Source: Clostridiales bacterium
GTDB taxonomy: Bacteria; Bacillota; Clostridia; Oscillospirales; Oscillospiraceae
Length of the DNA: 64,000 nucleotides
Direction: 5' to 3'
Assembly (NCBI GenBank): GCA_004558025.1
Contig: SFEG01000009.1
Coordinates: forward strand, 1 to 64,000
Shown here: positions 1-6,917 of the stretch, in pieces
Numbering within the stretch: position 1 is the first letter of the stretch
Layout of the letters: every line of letters begins with the position of its first letter
Program-made: the position numbers and the translations under genes
Notes under the pieces: model-generated
What the model was told of the DNA's origin: nothing
Database searches by the model: none
What the model saw: the letters and a program-made list of their open reading frames with translations, nothing else

Positions 1-127
1 AGCCCATAGGATAAGGATAATAGGTATCAGGAAAAATCAAATGATATCAAATCTCCCAAACAAAAGCGTTTAGAATTAAGTTTCATTTTGCGAGTGGGAG
101 TAATTCAAAGCTTGAAAAATCTTAAAG

Positions 128-143
128 TGACAGTAAACTGTCA
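128..143. repeat. Short perfect palindrome in left-edge intergenic DNA
   Basis: TGACAGTAAACTGTCA has 7-bp perfect arms around AA. The surrounding bases 1-178 are AT-rich and hold no open frame or RNA that I recognise. It could be a protein-binding site or the end of a lost mobile element; nothing in the window decides between these. Confidence 0.4.
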
Positions 144-173
144 GCCTGCTCTATCCTGAACAGACCATATACT

Positions 174-217
174 AAAAAGGCATTACCGGCTTTTTGCAGT
201 CGGTAATGCCTTTTTTG
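174..217. terminator. Bidirectional rho-independent terminator
   Basis: GGCATTACCG (179-188) pairs perfectly with CGGTAATGCC (201-210), with A-rich bases before and TTTTTT after, so it works on both strands. It abuts the stop codon of the minus-strand gene ending at 218. Confidence 0.85.
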
Positions 218-727
218 TTATACACATAGATGATACAAGAAACTTTTTGGAGTCATTTTATATTTGTAATTACAAACGATTATGTGACCGTTTTTGCCGC
301 TTTCGTATATATCGAATGTGATTATCGCATAATCGGAACGCTCTATTTCAAATTGAGTTGTCGGGACAAATTCTCCTAAATCACAGCGTATGAAAAGCTT
401 TTCCTGCTGCAGACCGCTAAAGGATGATCTCAGCTCTCGGCTTTTAAGCTCTAATGTTCCGGCGCTGTCAAAATCGTAATTGACCTTATATATGTTAACG
501 CTGCTGATACCGTATTCTGATTTCAGAACAAATTCGCAGCCCATGTCATCAACGATCAAGCAGTTATCCTCATCTTCGATATCCGTTTCGGAGTCATATG
601 GAATGACGGTAAATTTTTCGTATATAGTGCGCTTGCTCTTTGACACGACCCAAATATGACCGGTTAAATATAAAAGAAAAGCAACACAGGTAACTATTGA
701 CGAAACGTTTGAAATAGTATCCCACAC
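218..727 (-). CDS. Hypothetical single-pass membrane protein
   Basis: A 169-residue protein that I do not recognise. Residues about 8-28 form one hydrophobic helix (SIVTCVAFLLYLTGHIWVV), followed by a soluble domain rich in acidic residues and beta-type patterns, with no cysteine pair or catalytic motif. The start is GTG at 727 with GGAGG about 12 bases upstream, lying in the 3' end of the decayed transporter at 735-1306. It is probably a bitopic protein with its C-terminal part cytoplasmic, since positively charged residues (SKSKR) follow the helix. A terminator sits directly after the stop. Real coding is likely but function is unknown. Confidence 0.6.
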   Translation of the reverse strand: MWDTISNVSSIVTCVAFLLYLTGHIWVVSKSKRTIYEKFTVIPYDSETDIEDEDNCLIVDDMGCEFVLKSEYGISSVNIYKVNYDFDSAGTLELKSRELRSSFSGLQQEKLFIRCDLGEFVPTTQFEIERSDYAIITFDIYESGKNGHIIVCNYKYKMTPKSFLYHLCV

Positions 728-734
728 AGCGGCT

Positions 735-1306
735 TCACACCTCCGTTACTCTGTATCTTCTGAGGAAAAACAACGGCATCATGACCTTGTTTGTCTTCTC
801 TATACTGTGTGCGCCGAGATACAGCGTCAGAAGCGTTCCGGCGACGACGATGACGTGATAGGGAACAACAGAGAACGCGCTCGAGGAGAATTCTCCGAAC
901 CATGCGGCTGCGTCGGCGGTCATGAGCGTTCCAACGAGTGAGTCGATGAGCGCCTTGAGTATGTAGGTAACAATGACGGCGTAGCCGATGGCGATGCATA
1001 ATGAGCCTGCCAGGCGAAGCCAGCCGAGTATGCCGCCGACCTTACCGGCGGCCTTGCCGCGCGTTGCCCATGCGCCCTCATATGCGCCCAGCGTGCCGGT
1101 ATGTGCGCGCCTGCCCATGGCAAACTCAGCCGGCAGACCGACATAGCTGAAAATGAAAACGAATAGCAGATATATCAGCAAAAACGCACGCCGCCGTTTG
1201 AGCCGAGCTTGTTAGGGAAGCCCCAAACATTGGCCATGCCGACGGCAGAGCCGACGGAGGCGAGTATAAAGCCCCAGCGGCTCGCAAAATTCTTTGTTTT
1301 CTTCAT
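735..1306 (-). pseudogene. Na+:neurotransmitter symporter (NSS) remnant, frameshifted and truncated
   Basis: The reading starts with ATG at 1306 (MKKTKNFASRWGFILASVGS), followed by VGMANVWGFPNKLGSNGG, the classic NSS/LeuT first helix and sodium-site region. At about 1186-1190 one G appears missing from the Gly codons, which shifts the frame; the remaining part reads on as LLIYLLFVFIFSYVGLPAEF, also typical of the family. It then stops after about 190 residues at MMPLFFLRRYRVTEV, whereas LeuT-like proteins have 440-500 residues and about 12 helices. Two independent lesions (frameshift near the start, loss of the last 60 percent) make a working transporter very unlikely. AGGAGAG precedes the start. 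The family call is confident; loss of function is inferred. Confidence 0.85.
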
Positions 1307-1323
1307 TATAACTCTCTCCTAAC

Positions 1324-1352
1324 AAAAAGCCCTCGATCCCGAGGGCTTTTTC
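1324..1352. terminator. Terminator-like hairpin upstream of the NSS remnant
   Basis: AAGCCCTCG (1327-1335) and CGAGGGCTT (1340-1348) form a 9-bp stem with a 4-base loop, flanked by AAAAA and TTTTT. It insulates the right-hand operon from leftward genes and would also stop minus-strand transcripts entering the NSS remnant. Confidence 0.7.
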
Positions 1353-1422
1353 ATTTTAAAGTATCAAATCGAAAGGCAAATGACGAAAATTTGTAAGTGT
1401 ATGAATTTAATTAATATCTCAA

Positions 1423-1447
1423 AAAATTATTGACAAACAATAATTTT
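1423..1447. promoter_or_regulatory. Operator 1, perfect 10-bp inverted repeat over the -35 box
   Basis: AAAATTATTG (1423-1432), a 5-base spacer, then CAATAATTTT (1438-1447): arms match perfectly. It covers the -35 box TTGACA at 1430-1435. A second near-identical copy lies at 1459-1483, so a dimeric regulator is expected, most simply the HTH protein encoded at 2433-2657. Confidence 0.75.
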
Positions 1448-1458
1448 GTATTTATAGT
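1430..1458 (+). promoter_or_regulatory. Sigma-A-type promoter for the membrane protein-HTH operon
   Basis: TTGACA (1430-1435), 17 bases, TATAGT (1453-1458). Operator 1 overlaps the -35 and operator 2 begins at the last base region of the -10, so binding at either should block RNA polymerase. Confidence 0.75.
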
Positions 1459-1483
1459 GAAATTATCGAAAAACAATAATTTC
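1459..1483. promoter_or_regulatory. Operator 2, 10-bp inverted repeat over the start of transcription
   Basis: GAAATTATCG (1459-1468), spacer AAAAA, CAATAATTTC (1474-1483); nine of ten arm positions match. Same length, spacer size and core (ATTATYG/CAATAAT) as operator 1, with centres 36 bp apart. It ends just before the AGGAGG ribosome site at 1484-1489. Confidence 0.75.
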
Positions 1484-1497
1484 AGGAGGAAGCGACA

Positions 1498-2424
1498 ATG
1501 AACAGAAAAAAGCTTTATGCCCTTCTCGCCGCGGAGAGCGCGTTTATTATCGTGCTTGATGCGCTGACGGTCAGCGTGCCTGATTCGTTTACGTCGATCT
1601 GGAACTTCCCCTTTGAGCAGATAGGTGCGGGGCTGCTCGCGCTGCACGATCTCGGAAGCGTGGGCGCGGGCATGGCCTGCGCTCTGTGGATCGGGCTGTC
1701 GTTCCTGCTCGCCGTACCTGCCGTGTGCGGCCGGGGCAAAACGCCGTGGGAGCGGGTGCTGCTCATTCTGTTTGCGGCCTCCGTCTGCGTGACGCTTTAC
1801 GTTATGATGAACCCGATAAAGCTGATGACACCGTATGACGAGACCGGAAGCTTCGTAAAGCTCATATTCAGCATGATGACCTGGTCGGTGCTTGTCCTGT
1901 ATTTTATCGTGCGCATCGTCCGCCTCCTGCGCGAGGGCGACAGGGATAAGCTCACGGGCTATTTCAAAACGGCGCTGTACGCGCTTGCGATGCTGTGCGC
2001 GGCGAATATCGTGCTCTACGGAGTAAGTACGGTGCGGATGAACTCGGCTGCGGCCATCGGAGGACTTGACGCGCTGTTTTCGCTGCTGCTTTTCGCGGCA
2101 AACAAGCTGCCGTATGCTTTGGATATAGTGATAATCATTTATATCGGCGAGCTCATGGATGCCGCGTGGGGCGGTAACGCAGAGCTCCTTCCGCAGAGGG
2201 CAGAGCGCCTGACCGGTATGTGCTGCTCGACGCTTATAGCGACCGCGGCGCTGTCGGCGGGCTTCAATGTCCTTCAGGTGCTGTTTTTGGATTCCCTTTC
2301 GCACGTCGTAACGACCATGCAAATACCCGTTTTCAGCATAGCGTTTACGCTCTTCGCCCTGCTTTTTACGCGTATCGTCGTTGAAAACCGCGATCTGCGC
2401 GACGATAACGGGCTTTTCATCTGA
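1498..2424 (+). CDS. Polytopic membrane protein of an HTH-linked (DUF2975-like) operon
   Basis: A 308-residue integral membrane protein with about eight hydrophobic segments, the first at residues 8-25 and the last near 270-290. It ends in ENRDLRDDNGLFI, which resembles the polar C-terminal tail of DUF2975 proteins, although those are usually only 150-190 residues; the N-terminal half is therefore extra or belongs to another family. The start ATG is 9 bases after AGGAGG. Nine bases downstream begins a small YozG-like HTH gene, the usual partner of DUF2975 proteins. Transcription is probably autoregulated through two operators over the promoter. The biochemical role is unknown; a sensor or regulator of the HTH protein is an inference from the pairing. 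Confidence 0.75.
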   Translation: MNRKKLYALLAAESAFIIVLDALTVSVPDSFTSIWNFPFEQIGAGLLALHDLGSVGAGMACALWIGLSFLLAVPAVCGRGKTPWERVLLILFAASVCVTLYVMMNPIKLMTPYDETGSFVKLIFSMMTWSVLVLYFIVRIVRLLREGDRDKLTGYFKTALYALAMLCAANIVLYGVSTVRMNSAAAIGGLDALFSLLLFAANKLPYALDIVIIIYIGELMDAAWGGNAELLPQRAERLTGMCCSTLIATAALSAGFNVLQVLFLDSLSHVVTTMQIPVFSIAFTLFALLFTRIVVENRDLRDDNGLFI

Positions 2425-2432
2425 GGTGCAAA

Positions 2433-2657
2433 ATGGCGATACAGGTGCATCTTGAGGAGGTTTTAAAGCAGCGCTGCATGACCTCGAAGGAGCTGTGCGC
2501 GCTCATCGGCATAACGGAGGCAAACCTCTCTATTCTGCGCAGCGGCAAGGCCAAGGGCATCAGATTCGGAACGATAAATAAGATCTGCTACTACCTCGGC
2601 TGTGACGTGGGCGATATTCTGAAATTTGACGGCGTATTGGAGGACGAAAATGAATAA
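2433..2657 (+). CDS. Cro/C1-type (YozG-like) HTH transcriptional regulator
   Basis: A 74-residue single-domain HTH protein. Residues about 5-65 hold the five-helix fold, with the recognition region SKELCALIGITEANLSIL and the typical second half TINKICYYLGCDVGDILKF seen in YozG/DUF739-like partners of DUF2975 proteins. There is no sensor domain, so the signal may come from the membrane protein encoded just upstream. It most likely binds the two matched inverted repeats at 1423-1483. It overlaps the next start by 8 bases (ATG at 2650), so the three genes form one operon. Confidence 0.85.
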   Translation: MAIQVHLEEVLKQRCMTSKELCALIGITEANLSILRSGKAKGIRFGTINKICYYLGCDVGDILKFDGVLEDENE

Positions 2658-3471
2658 GACAGTAAAAGCTATCATAACGGTCGCTGTGATACTCGCCGCG
2701 ATGGCGATAGCCTACGCTCTCGGCGCGTCGGGGAATGCTCTGATGGTAAAGGAGGAGCAGGCGGACATGCTCGTCGGTATGCTTATCACCACGCAGTCGC
2801 TGCCCGAAAGTGACGACGGCAGGGTCTATGCCGAGTGTGTTGACGGAGAGTATGTGTTTAAGGGCATTGACGGTATGCAGTGCTTTTTCACGAATAAGGA
2901 TAATGCGATAGTTTCGCATATGGATGAAGCATTTACGGATAAAAGCTGCGGCCTGCATGTAATAAACGACGATCAGCAAAACGTTGAGCTGAAAGCAAAG
3001 CTTTATCTCGGCACGAGCTTCGATGATATGCTGTTTCAAACTCCCGTTTATCAGACAGTGTCCGGCGAGGTCTACGCTGTCGCAGGTCAGGGCGCCGATT
3101 ATTCGGGCGAAGAGGGGATGGGCGGAAGCTTTTCGCTCAGCGAAAGCACTGAGCGCTATGAGGATGGTAAAACAGTTACCTGCGGCACGAGCGTGGATAT
3201 AGAGGTCGAAGTCGTTTCCGTGCCGGAGAAGATAATCGTTTCGCAGTTTGACGCAGCCGGCAGGCTCCTGTCCGGCGAAAGCTTCGCGCCAGGCGAGCTG
3301 CCGGACAGCATGAAAAGCGCGGCAGCGTACATCGTTGTCGGAACAGTCTCGCAGAGCGGAACGAAATATGCGGTGTTCCAGCCCGATGACGGGGGCATAT
3401 CGGCGCTTTATTGCCGCGCGGACGGCGTGTGCGTCAAGCAGAGCTGCGCTGTGATTTGGGAGGGCAATTGA
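2650..3471 (+). CDS. Membrane-anchored extracytoplasmic protein of unknown function
   Basis: A 273-residue protein starting at ATG 2650 after GGAGG inside the HTH gene. Residues 2-22 are a signal or anchor segment (KTVKAIITVAVILAAMAIAYAL) without a lipobox. The rest is a hydrophilic, beta-rich acidic domain (residues about 25-270) with scattered cysteines but no motif I know. Being third in an HTH/membrane-protein operon, it may be the effector or a surface sensor; this is only positional inference. The next gene, an alkyltransferase, starts one base after its stop, so it may be cotranscribed with DNA repair genes. Confidence 0.7.
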   Translation: MNKTVKAIITVAVILAAMAIAYALGASGNALMVKEEQADMLVGMLITTQSLPESDDGRVYAECVDGEYVFKGIDGMQCFFTNKDNAIVSHMDEAFTDKSCGLHVINDDQQNVELKAKLYLGTSFDDMLFQTPVYQTVSGEVYAVAGQGADYSGEEGMGGSFSLSESTERYEDGKTVTCGTSVDIEVEVVSVPEKIIVSQFDAAGRLLSGESFAPGELPDSMKSAAAYIVVGTVSQSGTKYAVFQPDDGGISALYCRADGVCVKQSCAVIWEGN

Positions 3472-3472
3472 A

Positions 3473-3955
3473 ATGACATATACATATAATTACTCATCGC
3501 CTTTGGGCGAAATACTGCTTGCTGCAAATGACAACAGCCTCACCGGCCTGTGGTTCTGCGGTGCAAAGTATTTTGCGGCGGGGCTGGAAGACGAGCGGGA
3601 GGAAAAGCTCACGCCCGCTATAAAAGAAACGCTGCGTTGGCTCGATGAGTATTTCTCGGGTTCAGAGCCCGGCTTCATGCCGCCTGTAGAGCTTTTTGGC
3701 TCCGATTTTCGCCGCCGCGTGTGGACGAAGCTTATGGATATCCCCTACGGCGAGACCGTGACCTACGGTGAACTGGTAAAAAGACTCGGAGTTAAGTCCG
3801 CGCAGGCCGTCGGTGGAGCGGTGGGGCATAACCCCATATCGATCGTCGTGCCCTGCCACCGTGTCCTCGGCGCTGACGGCAGCCTTACGGGCTACGCCGG
3901 AGGAGTGGACAAAAAAGCGAGGCTTTTGGAGCTTGAGCGTAAGCACGGGAAGTGA
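3473..3955 (+). CDS. ogt: Methylated-DNA--protein-cysteine S-methyltransferase
   Basis: A 160-residue O6-alkylguanine-DNA alkyltransferase that repairs O6-methylguanine by moving the alkyl group to its own cysteine. Residues 1-70 are the short N-terminal ribonuclease-H-like domain; residues 76-158 are the catalytic domain with FRRRVWTKLMDIPYGETVTYG, the active-site PCHRV (Cys near residue 126) and the following GYAGGVDKKARLLELE helix. Length matches Ogt-type enzymes. Its stop is 4 bases before a second, shorter member of the same superfamily, so the two are translated together. Confidence 0.93.
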   Translation: MTYTYNYSSPLGEILLAANDNSLTGLWFCGAKYFAAGLEDEREEKLTPAIKETLRWLDEYFSGSEPGFMPPVELFGSDFRRRVWTKLMDIPYGETVTYGELVKRLGVKSAQAVGGAVGHNPISIVVPCHRVLGADGSLTGYAGGVDKKARLLELERKHGK

Positions 3956-3959
3956 AAAC

Positions 3960-4253
3960 ATGGATGACGATCTTGTGTACGAGGTTCTGTCCGTCGTTGA
4001 GGAGATACCCCGTGGCCGTGTCGCGAGCTACGGGCAGATAGCGGCGCTTATCGGGCGCGAGAAAAACGCGCGCCTTGTCGGTAAGATATTAAGCTGTGCG
4101 GAGCTTTACGGCGAATATCCCTGCCACCGCGTAGTTAATGCCGCGGGGCGCACGGCTCCCTGCTTTTCGGAGCAGCGCGAGCGGCTTGAGGCCGAGGGAG
4201 TTAAATTCAAACCCAACGGCTGCGTGGACATGAAAAATTACAGATGGGAATAG
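3960..4253 (+). CDS. Small MGMT-family DNA-binding protein (YbaZ-like), with retained Cys
   Basis: A 97-residue protein consisting only of the alkyltransferase C-terminal domain: VYEVLSVVEEIPRGRVASYGQIA, then YPCHRVVNAAGR. It lacks the N-terminal domain. Proteins of this size are often alkyltransferase-like (ATL) proteins that flag lesions without repair and have Trp or Ala in place of cysteine; this one keeps PCHR, so it may still accept alkyl groups. It starts at ATG 3960, 4 bases after the full-length ogt gene, making a tandem pair, and is followed directly by a terminator. Confidence 0.85.
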   Translation: MDDDLVYEVLSVVEEIPRGRVASYGQIAALIGREKNARLVGKILSCAELYGEYPCHRVVNAAGRTAPCFSEQRERLEAEGVKFKPNGCVDMKNYRWE

Positions 4254-4283
4254 AAAAAGCAGAGCCAAATGGCTCTGCTTTTC
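4254..4283 (+). terminator. Rho-independent terminator of the ogt operon
   Basis: AGCAGAGCC (4258-4266) pairs with GGCTCTGCT (4271-4279) around AAAT, followed by TTTTC. Confidence 0.85.
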
Positions 4284-4313
4284 TGCTATATTTCGGCACA
4301 CGGGGTAGGGAAG

Positions 4314-4709
4314 TTACGGAAGCTGAGCGCGGCGTGCGCAGTCGCCGAAGGCCTTGACGAGCTCCTTTATCTCCTCAACGGTGAGCTCGCGCGGAGTTTC
4401 TCCAATGGTGGGATCCTTTATTGCCGAGGGAGCAACGCAGCGAACGCCCGTAACGGCGCTGATCGTCTCGCGGCCGGCGTGGTAGATCTGCGCGAACATC
4501 TTTGCACCCTGTGCGTGGACCTTATCGGTGAGGACCTTGAAGCTTGCTATCTGCTCGTCCTTCCAAAGCCCTGCGAGGTTATTCGATGCCGCAGCTTCGG
4601 GAACGATGCATATATCCTCGGTTATTATAAGGCCGAAGCCGCCGCGGGCCTTTCTTTCATGATAGGCAATGAACTTCTCGGACGCATAGCCGCCGTCGCG
4701 GCAATAGCT
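4314..4709 (-). pseudogene. Internal fragment of an Old Yellow Enzyme-type (2,4-dienoyl-CoA reductase-like) oxidoreductase
   Basis: The minus strand reads YCRDGGYASEKFIAYHERKA then GGFGLIITEDICIVPEA, then MFAQIYHAGRETISAV and ELVKAFGDCARRAQ. These are the early TIM-barrel strands of NADH:flavin oxidoreductases such as BaiCD/FadH, including the Gln and His-Gly-like FMN/substrate contacts. An in-frame TAA stands immediately before the fragment (minus strand, 4710-4712) and the frame ends at 4314 where the family would continue into GVEIHGAHGYL. About 130 of some 650 residues remain, so both ends are lost. It lies back to back with the TetR gene at 4733, which may once have controlled it. Confidence 0.8.
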
Positions 4710-4732
4710 TTATTGAATGACTTTTTATAGAA

Positions 4733-5416
4733 ATGGAACATAAGAAAATGGCAACTGCAAAGAAAAAAGCTCCTGCCGAGCCCAAAATCCCGCGGCAGAT
4801 AAAGAGCAAAATGGTGAAGGAGAAGATCTGCGCCGCGGCGACGGATCTGATAAAATCCCACGGTTATGAATACGTCACGGTCAGCAACGTCTGCAACGCA
4901 GCAGAGGTCTCCGTCGGAAGCTTCTATCACCACTTCACGAATAAGGACGATCTGCTCGGCTATTACCTCACCGCAGCGTTTGAAAACTATGCCGCGGAGT
5001 TTGAGAATATAAGCGGAGACGATGTCGTTTCGAATGTCGTTCGCTGCTTCGGCCTTTATATAGACTTCCTGCTTGAGCAGGGCTTGGAATTCACGCAGAA
5101 TTATTACACGACGAAGAACCGCAACCTCAGCGCAAACTCCGCCCAGGGCAACTCAAAGCCTGTGAATATGCCCATCCTCGAGAAAGCCGAGGAGTTCATA
5201 ATCAAGGCGCAGGAAAACGGCTTTGTGTATAGCGGTGTGGATGCGAAGATTCTGGCTGACGATCTGTGTATCGTCGAAAAAGCCACGATATTCGACTGGT
5301 GTATCTGCTCGGGCAGCTATGATCTCAGGGAATACGCCGACCGTATACTCCGCGCTCACCTGCGCGCCTATGTCACCGATGCGTATCTCGAAAAATTTGC
5401 AGATAGCTTTAAATAA
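4733..5416 (+). CDS. TetR/AcrR-family transcriptional regulator
   Basis: A 227-residue repressor. After a Lys/Pro-rich lead (MEHKKMATAKKKAPAEPK), residues about 27-75 form the DNA-binding domain: AAATDLIKSHGYEYVTVSNV followed by VSVGSFYHHFTNKDDLLGYY. Residues 80-225 are the ligand domain. Upstream, in the opposite orientation, lies a fragment of an NADH:flavin oxidoreductase, a common TetR-controlled target, so its original regulon member has been lost locally. No clear ribosome site precedes ATG 4733; ATG 4748 is an alternative start. Confidence 0.88.
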   Translation: MEHKKMATAKKKAPAEPKIPRQIKSKMVKEKICAAATDLIKSHGYEYVTVSNVCNAAEVSVGSFYHHFTNKDDLLGYYLTAAFENYAAEFENISGDDVVSNVVRCFGLYIDFLLEQGLEFTQNYYTTKNRNLSANSAQGNSKPVNMPILEKAEEFIIKAQENGFVYSGVDAKILADDLCIVEKATIFDWCICSGSYDLREYADRILRAHLRAYVTDAYLEKFADSFK

Positions 5417-5442
5417 AAAAGACGGCCCAGCCGTCTTTTTTT
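5415..5442. terminator. Bidirectional terminator between convergent genes
   Basis: AAGACGGC (5419-5426) pairs with GCCGTCTT (5430-5437) around CCA, with A6 before and T7 after. It serves the TetR gene and the minus-strand ABC operon ending at 5446. Confidence 0.88.
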
Positions 5443-5445
5443 CTT

Positions 5446-6171
5446 TCATTTTCTTGCCCACACGAGGAACATAGGCGCGTCCGCAAGGTCGTTTTTGCCC
5501 AATATGCGAGTGCCGACGGCTTTATCAAAGCCGCAGTCAGAGCAGCCGAGCGATTCAAGAAGCTCCGTGTCCCATTCGGGGCGCAGCGTTTTGCTCATCG
5601 GCATTGACAGCGTTATTTTTGCGTTTGCCGTCTCAAGCTCCGGGGTCATACCGCAGTGGCCGTATACCTTTCCCTCGGGCAGGTGCGTGCCGTTTTTCTC
5701 GTTGTTGCGCACATTGTCGCCGTAGCTTGCATCGAAATTCAGCAGCATGCCGCCGGGCTTGAGCACGCGCAGCCACTCGGCGTAGGCTCGCTCCGGCGCG
5801 GGAAGTGTCCAGGTCAGATTACGCGTGACGACGGCGTCGAAGCACTCGTCCGGGAAGCCAAGGCTCTGCGCATCCATGACCTCGAACTCGGCGCTCACGC
5901 CGAGATCACCGGCAAGCGCCTTCGCCTCGTCTATCATCGCAGGAGTAAGGTCTATGCCAATGACATCGTGCCCTTTTGCGCCCAGCAGCACGGCAAAATA
6001 CCCCGTGCCCGTTCCGACATCAAGTATGCGCAGGCCGCTTCCCGGCAAAAGCGAGTCCAGCTCTGCGCCCCAGCGTGCGCTTACCCCGTCACGTATCTCG
6101 TTGCGCCGCACGATGCCGAAGTCGTGCGCACGCACCGTCCAGTAATCAAGAACTCTTTTCTCTATATCCAT
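5446..6171 (-). CDS. Class I SAM-dependent methyltransferase, transporter-linked (paralogue 1)
   Basis: A 241-residue soluble enzyme. Motif I is LRILDVGTGTGYFAVLLG (residues about 48-65), followed by the acidic end of strand 2 (GIDLTPAMIDEAK), the DAQSLGFPDECFD motif II region and VTRNLTWTLPAPERAYAEW, a signature shared with the methyltransferase at 11164-11922. The start ATG 6171 is 2 bases after the stop of the upstream ABC ATPase, so it is the last gene of the importer operon. The substrate is not evident; given two such enzymes around a nickel/peptide-type importer, a metal ligand or imported small molecule is an inference. Confidence 0.85.
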   Translation of the reverse strand: MDIEKRVLDYWTVRAHDFGIVRRNEIRDGVSARWGAELDSLLPGSGLRILDVGTGTGYFAVLLGAKGHDVIGIDLTPAMIDEAKALAGDLGVSAEFEVMDAQSLGFPDECFDAVVTRNLTWTLPAPERAYAEWLRVLKPGGMLLNFDASYGDNVRNNEKNGTHLPEGKVYGHCGMTPELETANAKITLSMPMSKTLRPEWDTELLESLGCSDCGFDKAVGTRILGKNDLADAPMFLVWARK

Positions 6172-6173
6172 CA

Positions 6174-6917
6174 CTATATCTCCATCACAGATGCTATCAG
6201 CTCTTTTGTGTATTCGCTTTGCGGCGCGGAGATTATTTCCTCCGTTTTGCCCTCCTCGACGACGCCGCCGCGCATGACGATTATCCTGTCGCACAGGGTG
6301 CTGACAACGGCAAGATCGTGCGAAACGAAGATCATCGACATGCTCTTTTCGTTGCGCAAGTCGGACAGCAACGAAAGTATCTGCGCCTGCGATGAAACGT
6401 CAAGCGCACTCGTTATCTCGTCGCACAGCAGAACGCGGGGCGAGGAGGCAATAGCGCGGGCTATCGCAAAACGCTGGCACTGGCCGCCGCTGAGCGAGCG
6501 CGGATATCGCTGCGCAAGCTCGGGGCTTAGTCCGACCTCTAGACACAGCGTGTCGAGATCAAGCGCCGCGCCGCGCCCCATGAGGCTCCAAAACGCGTCG
6601 CCTATCGAGCTCGCGATCGTTCTGCGCGGATGAAACGACGCCGCGGGATCCTGAAATATCATCTGCATCTCGCGCTTATCGGCGATAGAGCGCTTTATAG
6701 GAAGCTCCCTGCCGTCGAGATATATATGCCCCTCGTCGGGGGCTTCAAGGCCGCAGATAAGGCGCAGAAGCGTGCTTTTTCCGCTGCCGGAGGAACCGAC
6801 GATGCCGAGTATCTCGCCTTCGCGCAGCTCAAAGCTCACATCCCGAACGGCATCGGTTTTATGTCCTGCGCGCTCATAGCTTTTGCTGAGACCTTTAACG
6901 TTCAGTATACTGTCCAT
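6174..6917 (-). CDS. Nickel/oligopeptide-type ABC transporter ATPase (NikE/OppF-like)
   Basis: A 247-residue ATPase energising uptake through the two permeases of this operon. Walker A GIVGSSGSGKSTLL (residues about 38-50), Q-loop MIFQDPAASFHPRRT, signature LSGGQCQRFAIARAI, Walker B VLLCDEITSALD and H-loop FVSHDLAVV are all present. It is shorter than typical OppF (about 320 residues) because the C-terminal oligopeptide/4Fe-4S extension is missing, as in NikE. The start ATG 6917 follows GGAGGTG and overlaps the end of the partner ATPase by 23 bases. Confidence 0.9.
   Translation of the reverse strand: MDSILNVKGLSKSYERAGHKTDAVRDVSFELREGEILGIVGSSGSGKSTLLRLICGLEAPDEGHIYLDGRELPIKRSIADKREMQMIFQDPAASFHPRRTIASSIGDAFWSLMGRGAALDLDTLCLEVGLSPELAQRYPRSLSGGQCQRFAIARAIASSPRVLLCDEITSALDVSSQAQILSLLSDLRNEKSMSMIFVSHDLAVVSTLCDRIIVMRGGVVEEGKTEEIISAPQSEYTKELIASVMEI

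Noticed and set aside
1..127. Hidden RNA or gene at the left edge
   Set aside because: AT-rich bases with no frame, promoter pair or convincing structure.
1411..2322. Long minus-strand open frame opposite the polytopic membrane protein
   Set aside because: Composition is Arg/His-rich shadow coding; the plus strand has ribosome site, promoter and membrane helices.
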